Below, in pieces: positions 22,306-30,361 of a stretch of DNA of 44,733 nt. Below the pieces are notes generated by a model. It had not been told where the DNA came from and ran no database searches. It saw only the letters and a program-made list of their open reading frames with translations. Made by a program: the position numbers and the translations under genes. The stretch covers positions 1 through 44,733 of the forward strand of contig JAHFHG010000013.1 in assembly GCA_023247035.1 (NCBI GenBank), in the 5' to 3' direction. The DNA comes from Candidatus Omnitrophota bacterium. Lineage in GTDB: Bacteria > Omnitrophota > Omnitrophia > Omnitrophales > Aquincolibacteriaceae. Positions within the stretch are counted from its first letter, which is position 1. Each line of letters begins with the position of its first letter.

Positions 22306-23264
22306 AATACGGCCGGATCCCACGCACCGATTTAGAGGTCTCCTGCCTGGGTTTGGGAACCTGGGTCTTCGGCGGCGACGTTTGGGGCGGGGCGGAGGAA
22401 AAGGAATCTCTGAACGCCATTCAGACCGCGCTGGATCAGGGTATAAACTTTATCGATACGGCTCCGATTTACGGCGACGGCCTGGCCGAGAGTATCGTCG
22501 GCAAGGCCATCAAGGCAAAGCCCGGCAAAGTGATTCTCGCAACGAAATGCGGTTTAAGGCGCCGCGGTAACGGAACGATCAAACTCGACCTCTCTCCTGT
22601 CGCCATTCGCGGTGAAATTGACGAGTCCCTCAGACGGCTTGGGGTTGAGCAGATTGATTTATACCAATGCCACTGGCCCGATCCCAACACTCCGATTGAA
22701 ATGACCTTAGAAGCATTGCTGCAAATCCAGGCGGAAGGAAAAATCCGGCATATCGGCGTTTCCAATTTCGATCGCGGACTTCTTGAAAAGGCTTCCGCTT
22801 CTGCGAAGATCGTCACGCTCCAGCGGCATTATTCGCTCCTCGAACGAACTGTCGAAGCTGAGGTTCTAACGTATTGCCGGCAGAATGCGGTCGGTTTTCT
22901 GGCTTATGGATCGCTGGGGGGCGGGATTCTTTCGGGGAAATACCGTTCGCCGAAGCGATTCAACCCGGAAGACGCGAGAAACTTTTTCTATAAATTTTAT
23001 GAGGGCGAGGGCTTTAAACGAACCCAAAAATTAATCCAACGGCTCGGCGCGTTCGGACATCCCATCCATGAAGCCGCCCTGAATTGGGTCCGGCAGCAAC
23101 CGGGAGTGACAAGCGTCCTTGTGGGGTGCCGGAATTCAGAACAAGTGAAAGCAAATCTCCTCGCTCTGGACTGGGATTTATCGGCTCAGGAGTTGGATCG
23201 AATATCCTCCAGGGAGAAGGAAAAAAAACTAAGCGGCGTCGAGCTTGGCAAGCCCCGCCAATGA
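22302..23264 (+). CDS. Aldo/keto reductase
   Basis: A 320-residue NADP-dependent oxidoreductase. The catalytic tetrad is visible: Asp in FIDTAPIYGDG with the following Tyr, Lys in ILATKCG, and His in YQCHWPD. The C-terminal GVTSVLVGCRNSEQVKANL is the usual cofactor-binding end, and the length fits the family. It closes the plus-strand operon. The substrate is not predictable; an aldehyde formed after decarboxylation or deamination is one option. Its last 36 bases overlap the 3' end of the TPR lipoprotein gene on the other strand. Confidence 0.92.
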   Translation: MKYGRIPRTDLEVSCLGLGTWVFGGDVWGGAEEKESLNAIQTALDQGINFIDTAPIYGDGLAESIVGKAIKAKPGKVILATKCGLRRRGNGTIKLDLSPVAIRGEIDESLRRLGVEQIDLYQCHWPDPNTPIEMTLEALLQIQAEGKIRHIGVSNFDRGLLEKASASAKIVTLQRHYSLLERTVEAEVLTYCRQNAVGFLAYGSLGGGILSGKYRSPKRFNPEDARNFFYKFYEGEGFKRTQKLIQRLGAFGHPIHEAALNWVRQQPGVTSVLVGCRNSEQVKANLLALDWDLSAQELDRISSREKEKKLSGVELGKPRQ

Positions 23265-24140
23265 GTTTGCAAAATTCGGGTCAAGGGCGATGGCCTTGTT
23301 GAACATTTTGCGGGCTTTTGAGAACTTCTTATTATTTTTAACGCTCCCCTTTTTCACTTCGCCGACCGAGTAAAAATAACTCCAGCCGATCTTATCGTAA
23401 ACCTCAGGAGTCGCAGCGTAATGGAGCGCCCTTTTGTAAACAGGAATGGCCTTGTCATATTTCTTGAGAGCAAAGAGGCTGTCTCCCAGCTTCATACGCG
23501 CGTCGTTCCAATCAGGGTGAAAAAGAACCGCGGTCTTAAAATGACGGATCGCTTTGGGGTAATCTTCCCGGGCGAAGTTCAGATAACCCAGCCCGCGGTG
23601 CGCCTCAGGCTCGGTTTTGACGCCCCCCGCAGATTGATACCCCATTCCCTTTCTTAATGAATTCTCAAAATAGCGCTCCGCCTTCGTGACATCATTTTTG
23701 CGGAAACTGGCCCACCCAAGCCCCGCGTAGGCGTCCGCGGAATGGCGGTTCACTTTGAGGGCTTTTTGAAAAAAAGAAATCGCCGTGTCGTAATTGAGTT
23801 TCTTAAAATTGCCCCACCCCTGCCCGGTATAGGCTTCCACGGCCTTGGGATGCTCGGCGGCGAGCTTCTCAAATGTTGCCAGCGCCTTGTCGTACTGATC
23901 CAGTTTGAAATAGGTCCACCCGGCCATCGTTAGAGATGCCTCATTGTCCGGATCTTTCTGAAGCGCCTTTTCGAGATATTCGGCCGCTTTTTTGAAGTCA
24001 TTCTTCCCAAAATAATAGCTGGCAAGCGAGGAATAATTTTTCCCGATTAAACTTGCGCAGCCGGGGAGAATCCCCAGCGTCAATAGGATAAAAAGACAAG
24101 ATCTAAAAAATCGCCGGCCGCCCATTGCTGTGTCGTTCAT
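23229..24140 (-). CDS. TPR-repeat lipoprotein
   Basis: A 303-residue protein starting at the ATG at 24140 with GAGGA upstream; a longer frame would enter the porin gene. Residues about 10-28 form a signal peptide with lipobox LPGC, so it should be acylated and likely sits in the outer membrane facing the periplasm. About seven TPR units follow, rich in GW pairs (GWTYFKLDQYDKA, GWGNFKKLNYDTA, GLGWASFRKNDVTKA). They resemble the repeats of the 835-residue TPR protein, and both proteins end in a similar SLAGLAKLDAA / ALNGLAEVDRIG segment. It is co-directional with and 16 bases after the porin gene. AlgK is a TPR lipoprotein partnering a porin in alginate export, a structural precedent only. Confidence 0.88.
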   Translation of the reverse strand: MNDTAMGGRRFFRSCLFILLTLGILPGCASLIGKNYSSLASYYFGKNDFKKAAEYLEKALQKDPDNEASLTMAGWTYFKLDQYDKALATFEKLAAEHPKAVEAYTGQGWGNFKKLNYDTAISFFQKALKVNRHSADAYAGLGWASFRKNDVTKAERYFENSLRKGMGYQSAGGVKTEPEAHRGLGYLNFAREDYPKAIRHFKTAVLFHPDWNDARMKLGDSLFALKKYDKAIPVYKRALHYAATPEVYDKIGWSYFYSVGEVKKGSVKNNKKFSKARKMFNKAIALDPNFANSLAGLAKLDAA

Positions 24141-24156
24141 GGTCAGATCCTCATCT

Positions 24157-25716
24157 TCAGAAGCTGATGTCCAAGCCCGCTTCGAGCTGATAGGCCACGT
24201 CGGCCTTTCCATCCCTGCGCGGGGTCGGAGCAAAAATATTTGTGGAAGAATTGTCTCCTCGGCGCTGCTTGTAGTAACGCCCAGGAATAAAGTAGCCGCT
24301 CAAAACACTCAATTTGATATGCTTTGTCAATTCGTAACTAATGAAAAAATCAATCTCATTGCCCAGATCCTTGGGAAATTTTGAAATCTGCCCAAGGTCG
24401 TTGCGTCCAAATCCCGCCTCTTTGGAACGCAGGTACCAATAATCGATGCCGACATAAATTTTATCATAAGGGGTAAAATCAAAACCCGTCGTATAGGCGT
24501 AGAGATTCTCAAAAAGAAAAGGATCGCCGAAAGTGCCCGGCCTTTGAACGCCGAAATTGGCCGCGTACCCTCCCGCCATCGCAACGAAGGGGCCGAATTG
24601 CTTCGGGTAGTGGCTGTCCGTAAGATTTTTATTGTTCGGCGAGAAAACACTAAATGCGCGATTCTTCTTTCCGGGGAGAGTCGGCGAAGCAAAGTTAGTC
24701 TCATCCAGGCGGTTGCCTGAGGTCACAAGCCATTTGAACTTGGGTTTAAAACTGCCTAGGTTCACGCTAACATCGGAAATGTAAAGATAGCCCTCGTGTT
24801 TGACGTCGCCGGTGCTTGAAAAACCCGCCCCAAAATTCCGCGCCGCTTCAAAGCCAAAACTGAATCTGCCGAAATTGAGATTAAGATAAAGCCCCGGGGT
24901 GATCAAGGCTTCACTATCGACTACTTTAGTGAAGGCATTCGCCCTATTCGGCGTTGATGTCCAATCCGCAAGCCAGCCGATGTAAGGCTGGAACCGATGT
25001 TCGAGATTTTTGCCGAATTTCAAATTCAGATCGGCGGCCTGAAAGAAAGCATCGGTGTCGTTGTACCGGTTCACTTTGTCAAAGTCGATGACTTTCCCCA
25101 GATGGATCCGGTTATTGATATCTTCAGCCTCCCAATGAAGGTTCCAATCGACGCGCTCACCTTTACGAGCAAGTGTAAAACCGTAGTTTTCGTACTTTCC
25201 GCCCATCACCATCCGATTGCCGATTTCTCTGCCGTAAGGGAACAGCCCCACTTTCAAAGTGTAGCTGCGGGTTCGATTCAAAGGAATTTCCGCCCACAAT
25301 TCCCTGACGCGCGGAAACATATCGGTGTAGCGATAATAATGGTACTGTCCAAAAATTGTTTCAATCGAACGGCTCCCCCACAAAGGCGAGTCATAATCCG
25401 CGCGGCCTCTTCTTTCGATAAAGCCATAAACCTCGACGCCGGAGATATGCCGTATGTCGATCGTAAAGTCGTAGACATAACCCAAGTATTGAACCTCGTC
25501 CGCGCCCTTATTACGATCCAGGTCGACTGTGTTTCCAAGGAGGTTATAGGAAGTGCGGAGGTGAGTGCCGAAGTGAAAGGCCCAGTCGTGTAATTTTTTG
25601 GTATAGTCGTCGGCGGCGCTGGGAGAAATATCCTTCAGATACGCTTCCGCAAAGGACGGGGCCGGAAATAGGATAACGCTAAGGAGAAACAGGACTGCCG
25701 GGAAGGTGGCTCTCAT
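24157..25716 (-). CDS. Outer-membrane beta-barrel protein (alginate-export-like porin)
   Basis: A 519-residue protein starting at the ATG at 25716 (GAGG 8 bases upstream). Residues 1-24 are a signal peptide (ATFPAVLFLLSVILFPAPSFA). The rest alternates polar and hydrophobic residues with many aromatic girdle positions (YHYYRYTDMFPRVRELWAEI, GLYLNLNFGRFSFGFEAAR) and ends LEAGLDISF with terminal Phe, as expected for a BAM-assembled barrel. The RELWAEIPL and KVGLFPYGREIG segments resemble the alginate-export/porin superfamily. Transport substrate is unknown. It has its own promoter and is followed by the TPR lipoprotein, convergent to the ATP-grasp operon. Confidence 0.8.
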   Translation of the reverse strand: MRATFPAVLFLLSVILFPAPSFAEAYLKDISPSAADDYTKKLHDWAFHFGTHLRTSYNLLGNTVDLDRNKGADEVQYLGYVYDFTIDIRHISGVEVYGFIERRGRADYDSPLWGSRSIETIFGQYHYYRYTDMFPRVRELWAEIPLNRTRSYTLKVGLFPYGREIGNRMVMGGKYENYGFTLARKGERVDWNLHWEAEDINNRIHLGKVIDFDKVNRYNDTDAFFQAADLNLKFGKNLEHRFQPYIGWLADWTSTPNRANAFTKVVDSEALITPGLYLNLNFGRFSFGFEAARNFGAGFSSTGDVKHEGYLYISDVSVNLGSFKPKFKWLVTSGNRLDETNFASPTLPGKKNRAFSVFSPNNKNLTDSHYPKQFGPFVAMAGGYAANFGVQRPGTFGDPFLFENLYAYTTGFDFTPYDKIYVGIDYWYLRSKEAGFGRNDLGQISKFPKDLGNEIDFFISYELTKHIKLSVLSGYFIPGRYYKQRRGDNSSTNIFAPTPRRDGKADVAYQLEAGLDISF

Positions 25717-25866
25717 TGTGAAACCTCTTAATGATGTCGTCATGCAGCGGCTCATTGTTGAGTTGGGTTCTTTCTGTCGGACATTTATCGTCGCGCCGTC
25801 TTTTTTCTTTAATCCACGCATTTTCCAAATTTCTTCCGGCTTTGGCCTGAGCTATAAATGATGTGC

Positions 25867-25896
25867 ATGATATAAAAAATTTTCTATCGCTGTCAA
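25867..25896 (-). promoter_or_regulatory. Promoter of the porin-lipoprotein pair
   Basis: On the minus strand a perfect TTGACA (25891-25896) is followed after 18 bases by TATCAT (25867-25872); TATATC gives a 16-base alternative. The spacer and surroundings are strongly AT-rich. The leader to the porin ATG is about 145 bases. Confidence 0.7.
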
Positions 25897-25981
25897 ATGT
25901 TTTTTAAATTTACGAATTGACTCAAATTGAACATTCTCCGAAAGCTTGCGGGCAACGATAATCCCTGCGGCTGTCTTCGGC

Positions 25982-26845
25982 TTATTCGGCGGGGGTTGTC
26001 TTCCGAATGATGCGGATCGCGTGAATCAACGCCTCAAACACTTGATCTTGGCCGAGCTCATTGAATATTTCATGATAAAAATTTTCGAAAATTTTCATTT
26101 CTTTGACCGGCGCGCTTAACTTTTCAAAGAACCCCCGGGTCTTTTGCGGGTCGACAACTTTTTCTAACCCTGCCGCCAGAATAAATACAGGAAACGGCAG
26201 CGTCACGCTTTCCAATCTTTCCAGATGTTTCATGTATAAGATCTCTTCCGAAAGAAGCCGGGCAGACATTTTTCTCTTAATCAGCGGGTCCTTTTTGTAA
26301 TCCTTGACCTCCTCAGGATTATGCGTCAAATGGGGCGGGTAAACGGGATTCCGGTAAAGGAATTTCGGGGCCCAAGCGCTCAAAAAATCATTCAATTTCA
26401 GCAAAAAACCGGGGACGGTGAGTCCCAAACATGGAGAAGAAAGGATGAGGCCTTGAAGTCGCGCGGGAAACCGGATCGCCCAATGGGCTGCCGCCAGCCC
26501 GCCCATACTGTGTCCCAAAAGGATGATGTTTCGGCCGATCCTGTGTTTGGATTGTAAAAAATCGAAAAAGGCGGAGACGTCTTCAAGATATTCCTCGAAA
26601 GAGTCAACGTAAACTTCATCGCCCTCCGAACGTCCGTGCCCGCGGAAATCAAACGCCGCGATTCCCAGTTCTTCGTTCTGCAGAAATTTGGCGAACTTTT
26701 CATAGCGGCCCGAATGCTCTCCGTGACCGTGCAGAATGACAAGGATCGTTTTGCCGGGCCAATCCTCCGGAGGCAAATAAAGGCGGTATAAAAGTTTCTT
26801 GGCGTCAAAACTAAGAAAAGTCCCCTGCTCATACCGGAGGGCCAT
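25982..26845 (-). CDS. Alpha/beta hydrolase, monoacylglycerol-lipase-like
   Basis: A 287-residue serine hydrolase. LHGHGEHSGRYEKFA is the oxyanion loop of the monoglyceride lipase group, FRGHGRSEG follows, and the nucleophile elbow is GHSMGG near residue 113. The Asp-containing GLEKVVDP and the His of FENFYHEIFNE complete the triad. The start is the ATG at 26845, four bases after the stop of the acyl-CoA synthetase gene, so both are probably co-translated. Releasing fatty acids from glycerides would feed the synthetase directly, consistent with the neighbours. Confidence 0.88.
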   Translation of the reverse strand: MALRYEQGTFLSFDAKKLLYRLYLPPEDWPGKTILVILHGHGEHSGRYEKFAKFLQNEELGIAAFDFRGHGRSEGDEVYVDSFEEYLEDVSAFFDFLQSKHRIGRNIILLGHSMGGLAAAHWAIRFPARLQGLILSSPCLGLTVPGFLLKLNDFLSAWAPKFLYRNPVYPPHLTHNPEEVKDYKKDPLIKRKMSARLLSEEILYMKHLERLESVTLPFPVFILAAGLEKVVDPQKTRGFFEKLSAPVKEMKIFENFYHEIFNELGQDQVFEALIHAIRIIRKTTPAE

Positions 26846-26848
26846 CAA

Positions 26849-28723
26849 TTAAGGCTTGCGCTGCAATTGTTCCGGCAGCTTCGGCGCGGGCGCGGCGGCG
26901 CGGCGGTAAAGCGCTTCGATCAAATCAGCGTACTTGCTCATGACCTGTTTGCGTTTGATTTTCAAGGTGGGGGTCAAGTCGCCGGATTCAATGCTCAATT
27001 CCTTTTCAAGGAAGCAGAAATGTTTGATCTGTTCATAGGCGGCAAGGGGCTGCATCCTTTGGCGCAGCCGATCTTCGACCCACTGATAAAAAAGCGGGTG
27101 TTTTAAGAGTTCGGCCCAGCTTGAATATTCAAGCTGATGATCCCGGGCGAAACGCTCCGCCTCGCTCCGGTTAGGGACGATCAAAGCGACCAGATAATTC
27201 CGTTTATCGCCGATGACCACGACCTGCGAAAAGAGCCTGTCGGACATCAGGAGATTTTCAATATTTTGAGGCGCGATATTCTTGCCTCCGGAAGTGACGA
27301 TAATATCTTTTTTGCGGTCCGTAATTTTTAAGAAACCGTCCTTATCGAATGCCCCGATATCTCCGGTGTAAAACCAGCCGTCCCGAATCGCTTCTTGGGT
27401 GGCGGCCTCATTCTTATAGTAGCCCGCCATAACGCAAGGGCCCCGCGTGAGGATTTCTCCGTCTTCGGCGATTTTCACTTCCGCGCAGGAAAGCGGTTTC
27501 CCGACGGTCCCGAAACGGAAATCATCCGGAGCGTTAACGGAAATTACGGGCGAAGTCTCGGTCAAACCGTATCCTTCCAAGATAAGGACGCCGGCGGCAT
27601 AAAAAAATTCGGCCAATTCCTTGGCTAACGGCGCTCCCCCGGAAATAAAAACGCGGATTCTTCCGCCGAGCTGGCACTTGATCTTGTTCAAGACCAGCGC
27701 CTTGGCAAAAAAATAAAAAACGGAAAACACGAACCCCGCTTTTTTTCTTTGCGTTTTATTCTGCGCGTGCTGCCGGGCCGCGCCCATTGCCCACTCGAAT
27801 ATCTTTCTTTTAAAAGGAGGAAAGGATTCCACATTTTCCGTGATTTTTGCGTAAATCTTTTCATAAAAACGCGGGACAGCCGCAGCCACCGTCGGCTTGA
27901 CCGCCAAAATATCCCGCGGCACGGTTTGCATATTTTCCGCATAGGCGATGATCGCCCCGTGGAAAATCATAAAATAATATCCGGCCAAACGTTCAAAGAC
28001 GTGGCAAAGCGGCAAAAACGACAAGGCAATATCTTCCTCGGAAACGCGGATCCGCTCACTGGCGGCTAAATAATTGCAGATGAAATTGCGGTGGGTCAGC
28101 ATCACCCCTTTCGGAGGGCCGGTAGTCCCCGAGGTATAAATGACCGTCGCGACGTCCTCAGGTTTAACTTGCGAAATCCGTTGAGAATAAAGATCTGAAT
28201 TATTCATCTCCTCACAGCGACCGAGTTCGAAAAGCCTTTCAAGACTCATCACCTTCTCCGCACTCTGAATGACCGGGTCAAATACAATCACCCGGCGGAT
28301 TTTTTGATTTGAAAACAGGATAGGCTTCAGCCGCTCAAGGTGCTCATGACACGAGACGAACAAGACTTCGAGCTCCGCGTTTTCAACAATATAAGCTACG
28401 TCCTGAACGGAAGAAGTGGGATAAATCGGGACGACCGCCGCGCCCAAACTTAACGCCCCCAGATCCGCAACGGTCCATTCCGGCCGGTTTTCTGAGAGCA
28501 GCCCTATCCGGTCGCCCTGCCGGACGCCCAAAGAGTGAAGCCCAAGGGCCGCATTCTTGACAAGATAAGCCCAGCGATTCCAACTCAGGGAGGTATACTG
28601 CTTGGGGCCTTGGGAAGGATAAAAAAGAAGGGCTGTTTTTTGGCCGTAGCGCTTGACTCGATCAAGAAAAACCTGAATCAGCGTCCGGTCTCGTTCAAAA
28701 GGATTTTCTTCGTGGAATGTCAT
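26849..28723 (-). CDS. Long-chain fatty acid-CoA ligase (AMP-forming)
   Basis: A 624-residue adenylate-forming enzyme of the bacterial FadD15-like type. The P-loop TVIYTSGTTGPPKGVMLTH and GYGLTETSPVISVN are present, followed by the WFYTGDIGAFDKDGFLKITDRKKDI hinge and ITDRKKDIIVTSGGKNIAP with the KNI AMP contact. The catalytic C-terminal Lys is in LKIKRKQVMSKY. It converts fatty acids into acyl-CoA. It heads the pair with the lipase-like hydrolase; upstream is a short gap and the coiled-coil protein gene. Confidence 0.94.
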   Translation of the reverse strand: MTFHEENPFERDRTLIQVFLDRVKRYGQKTALLFYPSQGPKQYTSLSWNRWAYLVKNAALGLHSLGVRQGDRIGLLSENRPEWTVADLGALSLGAAVVPIYPTSSVQDVAYIVENAELEVLFVSCHEHLERLKPILFSNQKIRRVIVFDPVIQSAEKVMSLERLFELGRCEEMNNSDLYSQRISQVKPEDVATVIYTSGTTGPPKGVMLTHRNFICNYLAASERIRVSEEDIALSFLPLCHVFERLAGYYFMIFHGAIIAYAENMQTVPRDILAVKPTVAAAVPRFYEKIYAKITENVESFPPFKRKIFEWAMGAARQHAQNKTQRKKAGFVFSVFYFFAKALVLNKIKCQLGGRIRVFISGGAPLAKELAEFFYAAGVLILEGYGLTETSPVISVNAPDDFRFGTVGKPLSCAEVKIAEDGEILTRGPCVMAGYYKNEAATQEAIRDGWFYTGDIGAFDKDGFLKITDRKKDIIVTSGGKNIAPQNIENLLMSDRLFSQVVVIGDKRNYLVALIVPNRSEAERFARDHQLEYSSWAELLKHPLFYQWVEDRLRQRMQPLAAYEQIKHFCFLEKELSIESGDLTPTLKIKRKQVMSKYADLIEALYRRAAAPAPKLPEQLQRKP

Positions 28724-28776
28724 TGGATATTTAGATTAGAGCGCGCGCTCGAAACTCGAAAAAAAGTTGCTCCGCC

Positions 28777-29484
28777 TCACGAAGAATTCCGTCTGACCTC
28801 TTCAATTCTGGGCGTGGGCGTGCTTTGCGCCTGCCGGATAGGCTGGCTCAAAAAGCGTGCGTTCTCTTGCTGGCGCAATACTTCTTGGGACCGGCGGATA
28901 CTGTCCTGGCGCAGAATCTCTTGAGCATTTGCCGCTGTCCAATGAATGGGTTGAACGACGGGAATTTCGGGCTTTCTCAAAAGCATTTGCTGATTTTTAA
29001 CCTGCTCGCTTAAACGCAGAACCTCCGCAGCCTGGCGCGGATTATTAGCCTGAAGCATCGCGTTTAGTCGAATCGTTTCCTGGACTTGCCGTTGAATCTG
29101 AAGCACCCCAAAGTCTTGCGTTTGCCGCAGGATTTTCTGCTGCTCGGCGGCACGCCGCGCTGCCTCTGTTGTCAATCGCCGCTGCCGTTCCCGCTCCTTG
29201 TTTTCTTTTTGCAGCTGCGCCGGCGTTTTCTTTTCTTTCTCCAAAAAACCGGCTTGTCTGTCTTGACTTTCCGCCCTAGATTCGTCCGTTTCTTCTGGTT
29301 TCCGCTGCCGGATCGAGGCGGAAACGGGCAATGGGCTCGTATCCTCTTGAATATCACCTGAGAGATTTTCAGCCCCGTCTTGTTCGGCCGGCTCTTGTTT
29401 CTTCTGATCCCAAGGCCAGGTAAAGGCCGACGTCAGGAGAGCCGCTAGAAAAATAAGCGCTGAAACTTTCTTAGGGCTCATCAA
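28777..29484 (-). CDS. Exported Gln/Arg-rich coiled-coil protein, unknown function
   Basis: A 235-residue protein not recognised. Residues 1-22 form a signal peptide (VSALIFLAALLTSAFTWPW). Residues about 25-90 are low-complexity and acidic, and about 90-200 are long amphipathic helix rich in Gln, Arg and Glu (KERERQRRLTTEAARRAAEQ), predicted coiled coil. No catalytic motif or transmembrane segment follows. It interrupts the lipid-metabolism genes and has its own candidate -10 box, so it may be unrelated to them. Confidence 0.6.
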   Translation of the reverse strand: MMSPKKVSALIFLAALLTSAFTWPWDQKKQEPAEQDGAENLSGDIQEDTSPLPVSASIRQRKPEETDESRAESQDRQAGFLEKEKKTPAQLQKENKERERQRRLTTEAARRAAEQQKILRQTQDFGVLQIQRQVQETIRLNAMLQANNPRQAAEVLRLSEQVKNQQMLLRKPEIPVVQPIHWTAANAQEILRQDSIRRSQEVLRQQENARFLSQPIRQAQSTPTPRIEEVRRNSS

Positions 29485-29501
29485 AGCACCTCACAACCCT
29501 C

Positions 29502-29507
29502 ATTATA
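29502..29507 (-). promoter_or_regulatory. Candidate -10 box for the coiled-coil protein gene
   Basis: A perfect TATAAT on the minus strand about 18 bases before the ATG at 29484, with GAGG between. No good -35 is visible at the expected distance, so this is weak. Confidence 0.35.
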
Positions 29508-29542
29508 CTTGATACTCAAAAATATTGCTCTTGCTTGACCGG

Positions 29543-30328
29543 TCATTGATCCTGAAACTTGGGCTGCCTTTTTTCAAGAAAAGCCCGGACGCCCTCTTTC
29601 ATATCCTGGCTTTGGGCCGTTTTGCCGAACATTTCGGCTTCATAGGCGAGCCCTTCCGATAAATCCTTCTTGATCCCTTCCCGCATTGCCTCTTCAGCGC
29701 AATTTAACGCCACGCGGCTCTTGGAAGCGATTTTTTTAGCCAGGCCCATCGTCTGTTTAAGGAGTTCCCCGTCGGGGACCACGCGATTGACCAGGCCGAT
29801 CCGCAGCGCCTCTTGGGCCGTGATCACATCGCCGGTCAGAATAAGTTCTCTGGCCTTTGCGAGGCCGGCCAGGCGTGCGAGGCGCTGGGTGCCGCCAAAG
29901 CCGGGGATGATCCCCAAATTGATTTCAGGCTGGCCGAATTTAGCCCGTTCGGAAGCGATCCGGATATGAAAGGCCATAATCAACTCGTTGCCTCCTCCCA
30001 CGCAAATCCCGTGAATGGCCACGAGCGAAATTTTTTTTGAGCGCTCAATTTGATTCAAAACAGCTTGGCCGTCCAAAGCAAGCCTCAGGGCCTGCTCCGG
30101 CGAGCTGATTTGCGAGATTTCTTTGATATCGGCTCCGGCGATAAAGGCGTTCGTGCCGGCCGCAGTGAAAACAATCACCTTGACCCGCGAATCCTTTTCT
30201 AAATTCCCGAACACCCCTTTTAACTCTCCCATCACCTGGGAGGTCAGGATATTGACCGGCGGATGATCCAGCGTCACGACCGCGATTTGATCTTCAATGT
30301 TGACTTTCAAAAATTGAGGCTCTCCCAT
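29543..30328 (-). CDS. Enoyl-CoA hydratase / crotonase family protein
   Basis: A 261-residue crotonase. The oxyanion-hole segments are AFIAGADIKEI and HGICVGGGNELIMA, and both catalytic glutamate positions are filled (GGGNELIMAF, FGQPEINLGIIPGFGG). The length and the EGVRAFLEKRQPKF ending are typical. It hydrates enoyl-CoA to 3-hydroxyacyl-CoA, the step before the neighbouring dehydrogenase. It follows that gene by about 35 bases on the same strand. Confidence 0.93.
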   Translation of the reverse strand: MGEPQFLKVNIEDQIAVVTLDHPPVNILTSQVMGELKGVFGNLEKDSRVKVIVFTAAGTNAFIAGADIKEISQISSPEQALRLALDGQAVLNQIERSKKISLVAIHGICVGGGNELIMAFHIRIASERAKFGQPEINLGIIPGFGGTQRLARLAGLAKARELILTGDVITAQEALRIGLVNRVVPDGELLKQTMGLAKKIASKSRVALNCAEEAMREGIKKDLSEGLAYEAEMFGKTAQSQDMKEGVRAFLEKRQPKFQDQ

Positions 30329-30361
30329 TCCTTTTCCTCTTCCTTAAATTACAGGGTTCGA

